In this document: in pieces, positions 40,838-48,546 of the stretch
How positions within the stretch are numbered: position 1 is the stretch's first letter
Layout of the letters: each line of letters opens with the position of its first letter
From: PALSA-894 sp963734185
GTDB taxonomy: Bacteria; Pseudomonadota; Alphaproteobacteria; Rhizobiales; Xanthobacteraceae
Assembly: GCA_963734185.1 (NCBI GenBank)
Contig: CAVTGA010000001.1
Span: 806,001-870,000 of the forward strand
DNA: 64,000 nt
Direction: 5' to 3'
Made by a program: the position numbers and the translations under genes
The notes under the pieces: model-generated
Database searches by the model: none
What the model saw: only the letters and a program-made list of their open reading frames with translations
Told to the model about the DNA's origin: nothing

Positions 40838-42139
40838 ATGTCCGCGACCGAGCGTGCCGCGAAATCCGACGGCTTTTTTACGGCCTCGTTTGCCGAGACC
40901 GATCCGGAAATCTGCGATCCGGTGCGCCGTGAGCTCGCTCGCCAGCGCGACGAGATCGAGCTCATCGCCTCGGAGAATATCGTCAGCCGTGCCGTGCTCG
41001 AGGCGCAGGGCTCGGTCCTGACCAACAAATACGCCGAAGGCTATCCGGGCAGGCGCTATTACGGCGGCTGCCAGTACGTCGATGTGGTCGAGACCATCGC
41101 AATCGAGCGCCTGACCAAGCTGTTCGACTGCGCCTTCGCGAATGTTCAGCCGCACTCGGGCGCGCAGGCCAATCAGGCTGCGTTCATGGCGGTGATGCGG
41201 CCGGGCGACACCTTCCTCGGCCTCAATCTCGCAGCGGGCGGACATCTGACGCATGGCTCGCCAGCCAACATGTCCGGCAAGTGGTTCAATGTGGTGCCTT
41301 ACGGGGTACGGCGCGACGACAACCGCATCGACTTCGACGAGATGGCGCGGCTTGCGCGCGAGCATCGGCCCAAGCTGATCGTCGCCGGCGGCTCGGCCTA
41401 TCCGCGCATCATCGATTTCCGCCGCTTCCGCGAAATCGCCGACGAGGTCGGCGCCAGGCTCATGGTCGACATGGCGCATTTTGCCGGGCTGGTCGCCGGC
41501 GGCGCGCACCCGAGCCCGTTCCCGCACGCCCATATCGTCACCTCGACCACGCACAAGACCTTGCGCGGCCCGCGCGGCGGCTTCGTGCTCACCAATGACG
41601 AGGAGTTGGCCAGGAAGATCAATTCGGCGGTGTTTCCCGGCCTGCAGGGTGGGCCGCTGATGCACGTCATCGCCGCCAAAGCGGTCGCGTTCGGCGAGGC
41701 CTTGCGGCCTTCGTTCAAGCTCTATGCCAAGAGCGTGGTCGAAAACGCCAAGGCGCTGGCCGACAGCCTCAAATCGAAGGGCCTCGACATCGTCTCCGGC
41801 GGCACCGACACGCACCTCATGCTGGTCGATCTCCGGCCGAAGCGCTTGACCGGCAAGGTGGCCGAGGCAGCCCTCGAGCGCGCCCGCATCACCTGCAACA
41901 AGAACGGCATCCCGTTCGATCCGGAGAAACCCACGGTGACCTCGGGCGTGCGGCTCGGCACTCCGGCCGGCACCACGCGCGGCTTCGGCGTCGCCGAGTT
42001 CCGCCTGATCGGCGACCTGATCGTCGAAGTGCTCGACGTGCTGTCGCAGAAGGGCGCCGAGGAGGATTCGCTCACCGAGGCCGTGGTGCGCGAGAAGGTC
42101 AAGGCGCTGGTGCAGCGCTTTCCGATTTACCAGGATTGA
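40838..42139 (+). CDS. glyA: Serine hydroxymethyltransferase
   Basis: Interconverts serine and glycine with tetrahydrofolate, the main one-carbon source. 433 aa. K240 in STTHKTLRGPRGG holds pyridoxal phosphate; the N-terminal IELIASENIVSRAV, AEGYPGRRYYGGC and the C-terminal KPTVTSGVRLGTPAGTTRGF are diagnostic. The ATG at 40838 follows AAGGA. nrdR lies 16 bp downstream, the conserved glyA-nrdR order of alphaproteobacteria. Confidence 0.95.
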   Translation: MSATERAAKSDGFFTASFAETDPEICDPVRRELARQRDEIELIASENIVSRAVLEAQGSVLTNKYAEGYPGRRYYGGCQYVDVVETIAIERLTKLFDCAFANVQPHSGAQANQAAFMAVMRPGDTFLGLNLAAGGHLTHGSPANMSGKWFNVVPYGVRRDDNRIDFDEMARLAREHRPKLIVAGGSAYPRIIDFRRFREIADEVGARLMVDMAHFAGLVAGGAHPSPFPHAHIVTSTTHKTLRGPRGGFVLTNDEELARKINSAVFPGLQGGPLMHVIAAKAVAFGEALRPSFKLYAKSVVENAKALADSLKSKGLDIVSGGTDTHLMLVDLRPKRLTGKVAEAALERARITCNKNGIPFDPEKPTVTSGVRLGTPAGTTRGFGVAEFRLIGDLIVEVLDVLSQKGAEEDSLTEAVVREKVKALVQRFPIYQD

Positions 42140-42155
42140 GGCCGCGGGGGCGAGC

Positions 42156-42641
42156 ATGCGCTGTCCGAAGTGCGGGAGCCTCGATACCCAGGTCAAGGAT
42201 TCGCGCCCGACCGAGGACTCGGCCGCGATCCGCCGCCGGCGCGTGTGCCTGTCCTGCCATTTCCGCTTCACGACGTTCGAGCGTGTGCAGTTGCGCGAAC
42301 TCGTCGTCATCAAGCGCAACGGGCGGCGTCTGCCGTTCGACCGCGACAAGCTCGCGCGCTCGGTCGAGATCGCGCTGCGCAAGCGCAACGTCGAGCCGGA
42401 TCGCATCGAACAGACCGTATCGCGGATCGTGCAGGAACTCGAAAGCCTGGGCGAGAGCGAGGTTTCGTCCGAGACCATCGGGGAGACCGTGATGGCGCAT
42501 TTGCGCGAGCTCGACGACGTCGCCTATGTGCGTTTTGCTTCGGTATACCGCAATTTCCGCGAGGCCAAGGATTTCGAGGAACTGCTCGGCGAGCTCTCCG
42601 GCGACGAGGAGCCGCGCGCGGGCGCGACGGCGCGGAAGTAG
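42156..42641 (+). CDS. nrdR: Transcriptional repressor NrdR
   Basis: Represses ribonucleotide reductase genes according to the dATP/ATP level. 161 aa; zinc ribbon C3-x2-C6 (MRCPKCGSLDTQVKDSR) and C31-x2-C34 (VCLSCHFRF), then the ATP-cone domain (about 49-140, VIKRNGRRLPFDRDKLARSV). The length is normal. It lies between glyA and ribD. Confidence 0.95.
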   Translation: MRCPKCGSLDTQVKDSRPTEDSAAIRRRRVCLSCHFRFTTFERVQLRELVVIKRNGRRLPFDRDKLARSVEIALRKRNVEPDRIEQTVSRIVQELESLGESEVSSETIGETVMAHLRELDDVAYVRFASVYRNFREAKDFEELLGELSGDEEPRAGATARK

Positions 42642-42682
42642 GCGCTTGCGCGCACCATGCGCCGGGGGCAGGGCTTTGTGCT

Positions 42683-42811
42683 AATTTTCGCAGCCTAACA
42701 TACCGAAACTACATGATCTTCTTTCGTTACGTTGGCGATGTCGTGGAAATCGTGAATGTGATCGAGGGTCATCGCGACATCGACGCGATCTTCCCTAACA
42801 ATGACCGGTAG
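42683..42811 (+). pseudogene. RelE/ParE-type toxin, C-terminal remnant
   Basis: An open frame encodes NFRSLTYRNYMIFFRYVG followed by DVVEIVNVIEGHRDIDAIF, which closely matches the last third of RelE/ParE toxins (core pattern R-S-x-x-x-x-x-Y-x-I-F-[FY]-R, then V-E-I-x-x-V-x-x-G-x-R-D-I-x-x-x-F). The upstream two thirds of the toxin and any antitoxin are missing, and no start codon suits. It overlaps the ribD start by 11 bp. Toxin families with a two-strand C-terminus are the only match I see; the reading as a remnant is inference. Confidence 0.6.
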
Positions 42812-43928
42812 CGTGTCGGATTCTGGTGAAACTCGGTCCGAGGCTAACGCCCGCTTCATGGCGCTCGCGCTGACGCTCGGGCGGCGCGGGCTCGGCAACG
42901 CGTGGCCCAATCCGGCGGTCGGCGCCGTGGTCGTGAAGGACGGCACCGTCGTCGGCCGCGGCTGGACGCAGCCCGGCGGGCGGCCGCATGCCGAGATCGA
43001 GGCGCTCGCGCATGCCGGCGCGGCGACGCGCGGGGCGACCCTCTATGTGACGCTCGAGCCGTGCTCGCATCACGGCAAGTCGCCGCCCTGTGCCGACGCC
43101 ATCATCGCCGCCGGCGTCGTCCGGGTCGTCGCGGCGATCGAAGACCCGAACCCCGAAGTCGGCGGTCAGGGCCATGCCCGGCTGCGCGCGGCAGGCGTTA
43201 CGGTCGAGGTCGGGCTCGGCGCCGAGGAGGCGCGCAGAGCCCATGCCGGCCATATCCGCCGTATGCGCGAGCAGCGCCCGCACGTCACGCTCAAGCTTGC
43301 GGTATCGGCCGATGCCAAGGTGGCGCTCGCCGGCCGCAGGCCGGCCGCGATCACCGGCGCAGCGGCCAATGCCCGCGTGCATCGCATGCGCGCGCAGCAC
43401 GATGCGATCCTGATCGGCATCGGCACCGCGCTGGCCGACGATCCGCTGCTTACCTGCCGCCTGCCGGGAATGGCGGCACGCTCCCCGGTGCGCGTCGTGC
43501 TCGACAGTGCCCTGCGCCTGGCTCCCACGTCGCGCCTGGCCGCGACGGCCGCCCAGACGCTCGTGTGGGTCTTCGCCGATCAGGCGCTGCCGGTGCACGA
43601 GCGTCCTCTCGCCGACCTCGGCGTCGAAATCCTGCGCGTGCCGGGCGCCGCCGGCCGGCTCGATCTCGCCGCCGTGCTGCGCGCGCTTGCCGGTCGCGGC
43701 ATCACGCGGCTGATGGTGGAAGGCGGGCCGACGGTCGCCGCCGCCTTCACCGCCGCCGACCTCGTCGATGAAGTCGCGCTGTTCCGTTCGCCCGGAGCGA
43801 TCGGCGCCGAAGGCGTCGATGCGCTCGAAGGCCTGCCGCTTGCGGCACTGACCCGGTCGCCGCATCTGCGATCCCGCGGTGCGGAGCAGATCGGCCCCGA
43901 CACGATGGAGGCCTTCGAACGCGTATGA
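42801..43928 (+). CDS. ribD: Bifunctional riboflavin deaminase/reductase
   Basis: Second and third steps of riboflavin synthesis: deamination of the pyrimidine then reduction of the ribose. 375 aa. The zinc deaminase domain (about 18-150) has HAEIEAL and PCSHHGKSPPCADAI; the reductase domain (about 155-370) has ITGAAANARVHRMRAQHDAILIGIGT and MVEGGPTVAAAF. The ATG at 42801 is used; the family core starts near M20 (42858), so that start is also possible. Downstream order ribE-ribH-nusB-thiL is conserved. Confidence 0.93.
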   Translation: MTGSVSDSGETRSEANARFMALALTLGRRGLGNAWPNPAVGAVVVKDGTVVGRGWTQPGGRPHAEIEALAHAGAATRGATLYVTLEPCSHHGKSPPCADAIIAAGVVRVVAAIEDPNPEVGGQGHARLRAAGVTVEVGLGAEEARRAHAGHIRRMREQRPHVTLKLAVSADAKVALAGRRPAAITGAAANARVHRMRAQHDAILIGIGTALADDPLLTCRLPGMAARSPVRVVLDSALRLAPTSRLAATAAQTLVWVFADQALPVHERPLADLGVEILRVPGAAGRLDLAAVLRALAGRGITRLMVEGGPTVAAAFTAADLVDEVALFRSPGAIGAEGVDALEGLPLAALTRSPHLRSRGAEQIGPDTMEAFERV

Positions 43929-44032
43929 CTCCGCAGTTCCCGCTCGCCATCGCCTTGCCGGATGAGCGCCATATTTTTGCTCAACCGGATGCTTTTTTTG
44001 CAGCTGGGCCGGGCGTACACGGGGAGTATGTG

Positions 44033-44218
44033 ATGCGTAACGCAATCGATTGTCGCCACGAAGCGCTCGAATGTCTGCGGATGGCCGAGCAGGCCAAGGC
44101 GCGCCAGCACAAGGCGCTCATGGTCACGCTGGCGCAGGCCTGGGCGCAGCTCGCCGAGCAGACCGAGCAGAGAGGGCCGGCGATAGCCGGGGACGCGCCT
44201 GCACCGACCGTCAACTGA
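44033..44218 (+). CDS. Small conserved rhizobial protein of unknown function, 61 aa
   Basis: Residues CRHEALECLRMAEQA-(x)5-H-(x)2-L-(x)2-L-A-Q-A-W form an amphipathic helix pair typical of small proteins frequent in Bradyrhizobium-type genomes (pattern Y/C-R-x-x-A-x-x-C-L-R-M-A-E). No function is known. I chose the ATG at 44033, preceded by GGGGAG; upstream in-frame starts encode non-protein-like sequence. The TGA lies inside a 15-bp palindrome (44213-44227). It is inserted within the riboflavin run. Confidence 0.65.
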   Translation: MRNAIDCRHEALECLRMAEQAKARQHKALMVTLAQAWAQLAEQTEQRGPAIAGDAPAPTVN

Positions 44219-44227
44219 TCCAGTTGG
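44213..44227. repeat. Palindrome over the stop of the 61-aa protein gene
   Basis: CAACTG-ATC-CAGTTG. Perfect 6-bp arms; the stop codon TGA sits in it. Purely sequence-based. Confidence 0.45.
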
Positions 44228-44245
44228 AAAGTTTGCGTCGTCGAT

Positions 44246-44281
44246 GAGCGGGATGACATTCTTCGAATCGTCATCCCGCTC
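44246..44281. repeat. Palindromic repeat, GAGCGGGATGAC type
   Basis: 12-bp perfect arms GAGCGGGATGAC and GTCATCCCGCTC, 12-bp centre. Same family as 21708-21750. Confidence 0.75.
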
Positions 44282-44293
44282 CACCTTATCGCT

Positions 44294-44346
44294 CAAGCAC
44301 GATCTTTTTCCGAAAACCGGTGCCCACTTTTCGGGATCATGCTTTA
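44294..44346. repeat. REP element, ATGATC/ACCGGT type
   Basis: CAAGCACGATCTTTTTCCGA at the left, then AAACCGGTGCCCACTTTT and CGGGATCATGCTTTA at the right. The same family as 21763-21810 and 56217-56266. It is followed by the ribE start. Confidence 0.8.
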
Positions 44347-44383
44347 GTGCTGCCGGGCGGCCGCGGAGCCGCCGGGATGGCAC

Positions 44384-44986
44384 ATGTTCACCGGCATCGT
44401 CACCGACATCGGTGAGGTCGTTACGGTCGAGGAGCGCGCGCAAGGACTGCGGCGGCTGACGATCGCCTGCGCCTACGACCGCGCCTCCATCGCGATCGGC
44501 GCTTCGATCGCATGCTCCGGCATCTGCCTCACCGTCGTCGCGCTCGGCGCGGGCGGGCGCACCACCTTTGCCGTCGACGCGGCGGCCGAGACGCTGCGCC
44601 TCACCACGGCCGGCGGCTGGCGCAACGGCATGCGCCTCAATCTCGAGCGTTCGCTCAAGCTGGGCGACGAGCTCGGCGGCCACCTGGTCAGCGGCCATGT
44701 CGACGGGCTTGGGGAAGTGATCGCGCGCGAGGATCTCACCGACATGGCGCGCTTCACGCTGCGCGTCCCGGCGCCGCTGGCGCGGTTCATCGCCGTCAAG
44801 GGCTCGGTGACGCTCGACGGAGTTTCGCTCACGGTGAACGAGGTCGCGGGCGACACGTTCTCCGTGCTGATCATTCCGCATACGCTGAGCGTGACGACGT
44901 TCGGCGCGCTCAAGTCCGGCGATGCGCTCAATCTCGAAGTGGATGTGATGGCGCGCTATGCGGCGCGGCTGATCGAGACGCGTTGA
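44384..44986 (+). CDS. ribE: Riboflavin synthase alpha chain
   Basis: Final dismutation of two lumazines to riboflavin. 200 aa with two tandem barrel repeats: MFTGIVTDIGEV at the start of each pattern, LNLERSLKLGDELGGHLVSGHVDG in the first half, and KGSVTLDGVSLTVNEV in the second. The N-terminal MFTGIV fixes the start at 44384. It is separated from ribD by 456 bp of repeats and the small gene, but ribH follows by 43 bp. Confidence 0.95.
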   Translation: MFTGIVTDIGEVVTVEERAQGLRRLTIACAYDRASIAIGASIACSGICLTVVALGAGGRTTFAVDAAAETLRLTTAGGWRNGMRLNLERSLKLGDELGGHLVSGHVDGLGEVIAREDLTDMARFTLRVPAPLARFIAVKGSVTLDGVSLTVNEVAGDTFSVLIIPHTLSVTTFGALKSGDALNLEVDVMARYAARLIETR

Positions 44987-45029
44987 TACTCCTTGCTCCC
45001 ATGGCGATCCGCTTGCTACTGACGGCGCG

Positions 45030-45527
45030 ATGGCAAAGCCGCGCAGCACGGTTCGCAGGCAGACGGGCGTCACGGGCGCGCGCATCCTCGTGGTCGAGGC
45101 GCGCTACTACGAGGACATCTCCGAACGCCTGCTGCAAGGCGCCAAGCGCGCGCTGAGGCAGGCCGGTGCCGCGTTGGACCTCGTCACCGTGCCGGGCGCA
45201 CTCGAAATCCCCGCCGCGATCATGATCGCGCTCGATGCCGCCGCGGCGCGGGGCAAGCCTTACGACGGCGTGGTCGCGCTCGGCTGCGTCATCCGCGGCG
45301 AGACCAGCCACTACGACATCGTGGCCGGCGAATCCGCCCGCGGCCTGATGGACATCTCGCTCGCGCTCGGCCTGCCGGTCGGCAACGGCATCCTCACCGT
45401 CGACACCGACGCGCAGGCGCTTGTGCGCGCGCGCCCGGATCGCGACGACAAGGGCGGCGGCGCCGCGCGCGCCGCGCTGACCCTGGTGCGGCTCAAGCGC
45501 CGGCTTTCCCGGACCCGTGGGCAATGA
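45030..45527 (+). CDS. ribH: 6,7-dimethyl-8-ribityllumazine synthase
   Basis: Penultimate step of riboflavin synthesis. 165 aa. ILVVEARYYEDISERLLQGA, VTVPGALEIPAAI and VALGCVIRGETSHYDIVAGESARGLMDISL (with the catalytic His) and NGILTVDTDAQAL are all present. The stop overlaps nusB by 4 bp (ATGA). The lumazine synthase length and start are normal. Confidence 0.95.
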   Translation: MAKPRSTVRRQTGVTGARILVVEARYYEDISERLLQGAKRALRQAGAALDLVTVPGALEIPAAIMIALDAAAARGKPYDGVVALGCVIRGETSHYDIVAGESARGLMDISLALGLPVGNGILTVDTDAQALVRARPDRDDKGGGAARAALTLVRLKRRLSRTRGQ

Positions 45528-46015
45528 CGCGCGCCCCGCAGGAGGCGGCGCGCAAGGCGAACCGCCGGGGTGCCGCGCGGCTTGCCGCCGTGCAGGCGCT
45601 ATATCAGATGGACATCGCCGGCACGCCGCTCAACGACATCCTCGCCCAGTTCGAGAGCCACTGGATCGGGCGCGAGGTCGAGGGCTCGCAGTATCTGCCT
45701 GCGGAGGCCGCCTTCTTCCGCAGCGTGGTCGGCGGCGTCGTCGCCGATCAGCGCCGGCTCGATCCGATGATCGACAGCGCGCTCGCGGGCGGCTGGCCGC
45801 TCAAACGCATCGAGGCGTTGATGCGGGCGGTGCTGCGCGCCGGCGCCTACGAGCTCAGCGGACGCTCCGATGTGCCCGCGCGCGTCGTCGTGTCCGAATA
45901 TGTCGACGTGGCCAATGCCTTCCTCGACAAGGATGAGACCGGCATGGTGAATGCCGTTCTCGATCTGCTGGCGCGGAAGCTGCGCGACGGCGAGTTCGGC
46001 AAGGTTGCAGGGTAG
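45524..46015 (+). CDS. nusB: Transcription antitermination factor NusB
   Basis: Binds boxA RNA with NusE for rRNA antitermination. 163 aa, all-helical fold. Conserved parts: RRGAARLAAVQALYQMDIAG at the start, VVADQRRLDPMIDSAL, and VLRAGAYELSGRSDVPARVVVSEYVDVANAFLDKDE and VNAVLDLLARKLR. It overlaps ribH by 4 bp and thiL begins 6 bp later, which is the conserved rib-nusB-thiL arrangement. Confidence 0.95.
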   Translation: MTRAPQEAARKANRRGAARLAAVQALYQMDIAGTPLNDILAQFESHWIGREVEGSQYLPAEAAFFRSVVGGVVADQRRLDPMIDSALAGGWPLKRIEALMRAVLRAGAYELSGRSDVPARVVVSEYVDVANAFLDKDETGMVNAVLDLLARKLRDGEFGKVAG

Positions 46016-46021
46016 GGTGCC

Positions 46022-47026
46022 ATGCGCGAGCCCGCCGGAGCTTCGGGCGAGGATCGGCTGATCGCCCGCTACTTCAAGCCGCTGGCGAAAGACCCGCGTG
46101 CGCTCGGCCTGATCGACGACTGCGCGGTGATGACGCCGCCGCCCGGCCGCGACCTCGTACTCAAGACCGACGCCGTCGTCGGCGGCGTGCATTTCCTGTC
46201 CGACGACCCGCCCGAAACGGTCGCCAGGAAGGCGCTGCGCGTCAATCTCTCCGACCTTGCCGCCAAGGGCGCAGACCCGGCCGGATTTCTGCTGACGCTG
46301 GCGTTGCCGGCCGACATGCCCGAGCAATGGATCGCCGCGTTCGCACGCGGCCTCGGCGAGGATGCGGACGCGTTCGGCTGTCCGCTGCTCGGCGGCGATA
46401 CCGTGCGTACGCCGGGCCCGGTGACGGTTTCGATCGCCATCATCGGCACGGTGCCGAGCGGAACGATGGTCACGCGTTCAGGCGCGAAGGGCGGCGATCA
46501 TGTGGTCGTCACCGGCACGATCGGCGACGCGGTCTTGGGGCTGCGCGTGCTCAGCGACCCCGAGGTGGAGAAGTCTTGGGGTCTCGATGCAGCAATGCGC
46601 GATCATCTCGTCGCGCGCTATCGCGTGCCGCAGCCGCGCAATGCATTGGCCGAGGCGATTAGGACGTACGCCTGCGCCGCGATGGATGTTTCCGATGGTC
46701 TTGTCGGCGACCTTGGCAAGCTGTGTGCGGCCTCGGGCGTTTCGGCCGAGATCCTCGTCCGGGATCTGCCTTTTTCCTCGGCCGCCGGAACCGCACTGAA
46801 GACCTATCCGTTGCTCAGCGAGATCATGCTGACCGGCGGCGACGACTACGAGATTGTCTGCACGGTGCCTTCGCCCAAGCTCGACGCATTCCGCTCTGCG
46901 GCATCGGCTGCCGGCGTGCCGATCACCGCGGTCGGGCGGATCGTGGCGGGCGACGCACCGCCGCAATTCGTCGACCGCGACGGCCGTCCGCTCAATTTTA
47001 CACGGCCCTCGTTCAGTCATTTCTGA
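46022..47026 (+). CDS. thiL: Thiamine-monophosphate kinase
   Basis: Phosphorylates thiamine monophosphate to the active diphosphate with ATP. 334 aa, AIR-synthase-related fold. LGLIDDCAVMTPPPGRDLVLKTDAVVGGVHF, NLSDLAAKGADP, LLGGDTVRTPGPVTV, MDVSDGLVGDLGKLC and LTGGDDYEI are the family blocks. Start ATG at 46022, with a GGTAGGG upstream. Last gene of this run; the MFS gene starts 88 bp later. Confidence 0.94.
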   Translation: MREPAGASGEDRLIARYFKPLAKDPRALGLIDDCAVMTPPPGRDLVLKTDAVVGGVHFLSDDPPETVARKALRVNLSDLAAKGADPAGFLLTLALPADMPEQWIAAFARGLGEDADAFGCPLLGGDTVRTPGPVTVSIAIIGTVPSGTMVTRSGAKGGDHVVVTGTIGDAVLGLRVLSDPEVEKSWGLDAAMRDHLVARYRVPQPRNALAEAIRTYACAAMDVSDGLVGDLGKLCAASGVSAEILVRDLPFSSAAGTALKTYPLLSEIMLTGGDDYEIVCTVPSPKLDAFRSAASAAGVPITAVGRIVAGDAPPQFVDRDGRPLNFTRPSFSHF

Positions 47027-47113
47027 TCCGCGTTCCGCGCAGTAGCGCAATCCTTTCGCTTGCGATAGAACCGCCGCCCTCATTCTAAGTATTTGCCTGT
47101 TCGGAGAATGTTC

Positions 47114-48337
47114 ATGTCGGCGGCTGCCGAAACCCCGTTCGATGCCGCCGCCGGCGACCGGCTCGCCAAGCGCAACGCGTTGGTGCTCGCCACCGGCCAA
47201 GCGCTCGCGGGCGCCAACAACACGGTGATCGTCGCGACCGGCAGCATCCTCGGCGCCATGCTCGCCCCCGACAAGAGCCTCGCCACCTTGCCGATCAGCA
47301 TCATGGTGGTCGGCATCTGGGCCGGCACGCTGCCGCTCGGGTTCCTGGCCAAGCGTTATGGGCGGCGCACCGCCTATGCGACGGCCGCGGTGTGCGGCAC
47401 GATCGCCGGGCTGATCGGCTATGCGGCGGTCCTGCAGGGAAATTTCTGGCTCTATCTGGTTTCGGCCTTCTTCGGCGGGCTCTACGCGGCCTCGCATATG
47501 TCGTACCGCTTTGGGGCCGCCGATACGGCGAGCCCGGAATTCAAGCCGAAGGCGGTGTCATGGGTGATGGCGGGCGGCCTGTTTGCGGCGTTCCTCGGGC
47601 CGCAGCTCGTGATCTTTACCAAGGACTTGATGCCGCCGTTCCTGTTCGCGGCGAGCTATCTGGGGCAGGCGGCGTTCGCGGCTGTGGCCGGGTTGATCAT
47701 TCTCATGTTCTTCCGCGCGCCGCGTTTCGAGGCCGGCAATGGCGCCGCGGGCGGCCGCCCCTTGAGCGAGATCGCGCGCCAGCCGCGTTTCATCGTGGCG
47801 GTGGTGTGCGGGGTCGCAAGCTACGCGCTGATGAACCTGATGATGACGTCGGCGCCGCTCGCCATGTTCGATTGCGGGCATTCGGTGTCGAACGCCACGC
47901 TCGGCATCCAGTGGCACGTGCTCGCCATGTATGCGCCGAGCTTCATCATCGGCTCGTTGATCTTGCGCTTCGGCGTGATGCCCATGACGGCTGTCGGTCT
48001 CGTGCTGCTCTGCCTCTCCGCGATCGTCGGCCTGTCCGGCATCAGTGTCGCGCATTTCTGGATCGCGCTCATCCTGCTCGGCGTCGGGTGGAATTTCAGC
48101 TTCGTTGGCGCCACCACCATGGTCACCGATTGTTATCGGCCTGAGGAACGCAACACGGTCCAGGCATTCAACGATTTCCTCATCTTCGGCAGCATGGCGA
48201 TCGGATCGTTCATTTCCGGCTCGATGCTGGCGCACTTCGGCTGGTATCTGGTCAACGTAGTGATGTTTCCCGTGATCGCGGTAGCCGGCGCGATGTTGCT
48301 TTGGCTCAGGCGGCGCGAGCGGGCGCGCCTTGCGTGA
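47114..48337 (+). CDS. MFS transporter of unknown substrate
   Basis: 407 residues with twelve membrane segments of the major facilitator superfamily. The loop 2-3 motif appears as GFLAKRYGRRTAYATAA. A conserved feature is VGVGW-type spacing LLGVGWNFSFVGATTMVTDCYRPEERNTVQAFNDFLIFG in the second half; this matches a subfamily widespread in rhizobia. I choose the ATG at 47114, 7 bp after GGAGA; ATG 47108 is also possible. It ends 209 bp before hppA, in a region without genes. Confidence 0.82.
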   Translation: MSAAAETPFDAAAGDRLAKRNALVLATGQALAGANNTVIVATGSILGAMLAPDKSLATLPISIMVVGIWAGTLPLGFLAKRYGRRTAYATAAVCGTIAGLIGYAAVLQGNFWLYLVSAFFGGLYAASHMSYRFGAADTASPEFKPKAVSWVMAGGLFAAFLGPQLVIFTKDLMPPFLFAASYLGQAAFAAVAGLIILMFFRAPRFEAGNGAAGGRPLSEIARQPRFIVAVVCGVASYALMNLMMTSAPLAMFDCGHSVSNATLGIQWHVLAMYAPSFIIGSLILRFGVMPMTAVGLVLLCLSAIVGLSGISVAHFWIALILLGVGWNFSFVGATTMVTDCYRPEERNTVQAFNDFLIFGSMAIGSFISGSMLAHFGWYLVNVVMFPVIAVAGAMLLWLRRRERARLA

Positions 48338-48546
48338 ATCCGCAGCCTCCGCCATCGAGGTCGCGCCGCACCGGTCCAAAGGTATGAAATAGCGGGACAA
48401 TTGCGCCGTTGCGTGGGCGCGGCGTTTTTGGCTATATCCGCGCCACCTTCCAGCCGGGGCTGCCGCCAGGTCAGCCCGCATTCGGCGCGCCTGACGGGGT
48501 GAGGGGGCCTTTGCGCCCGCCGGGCTTGCAAGAAACGGGGACTTTC

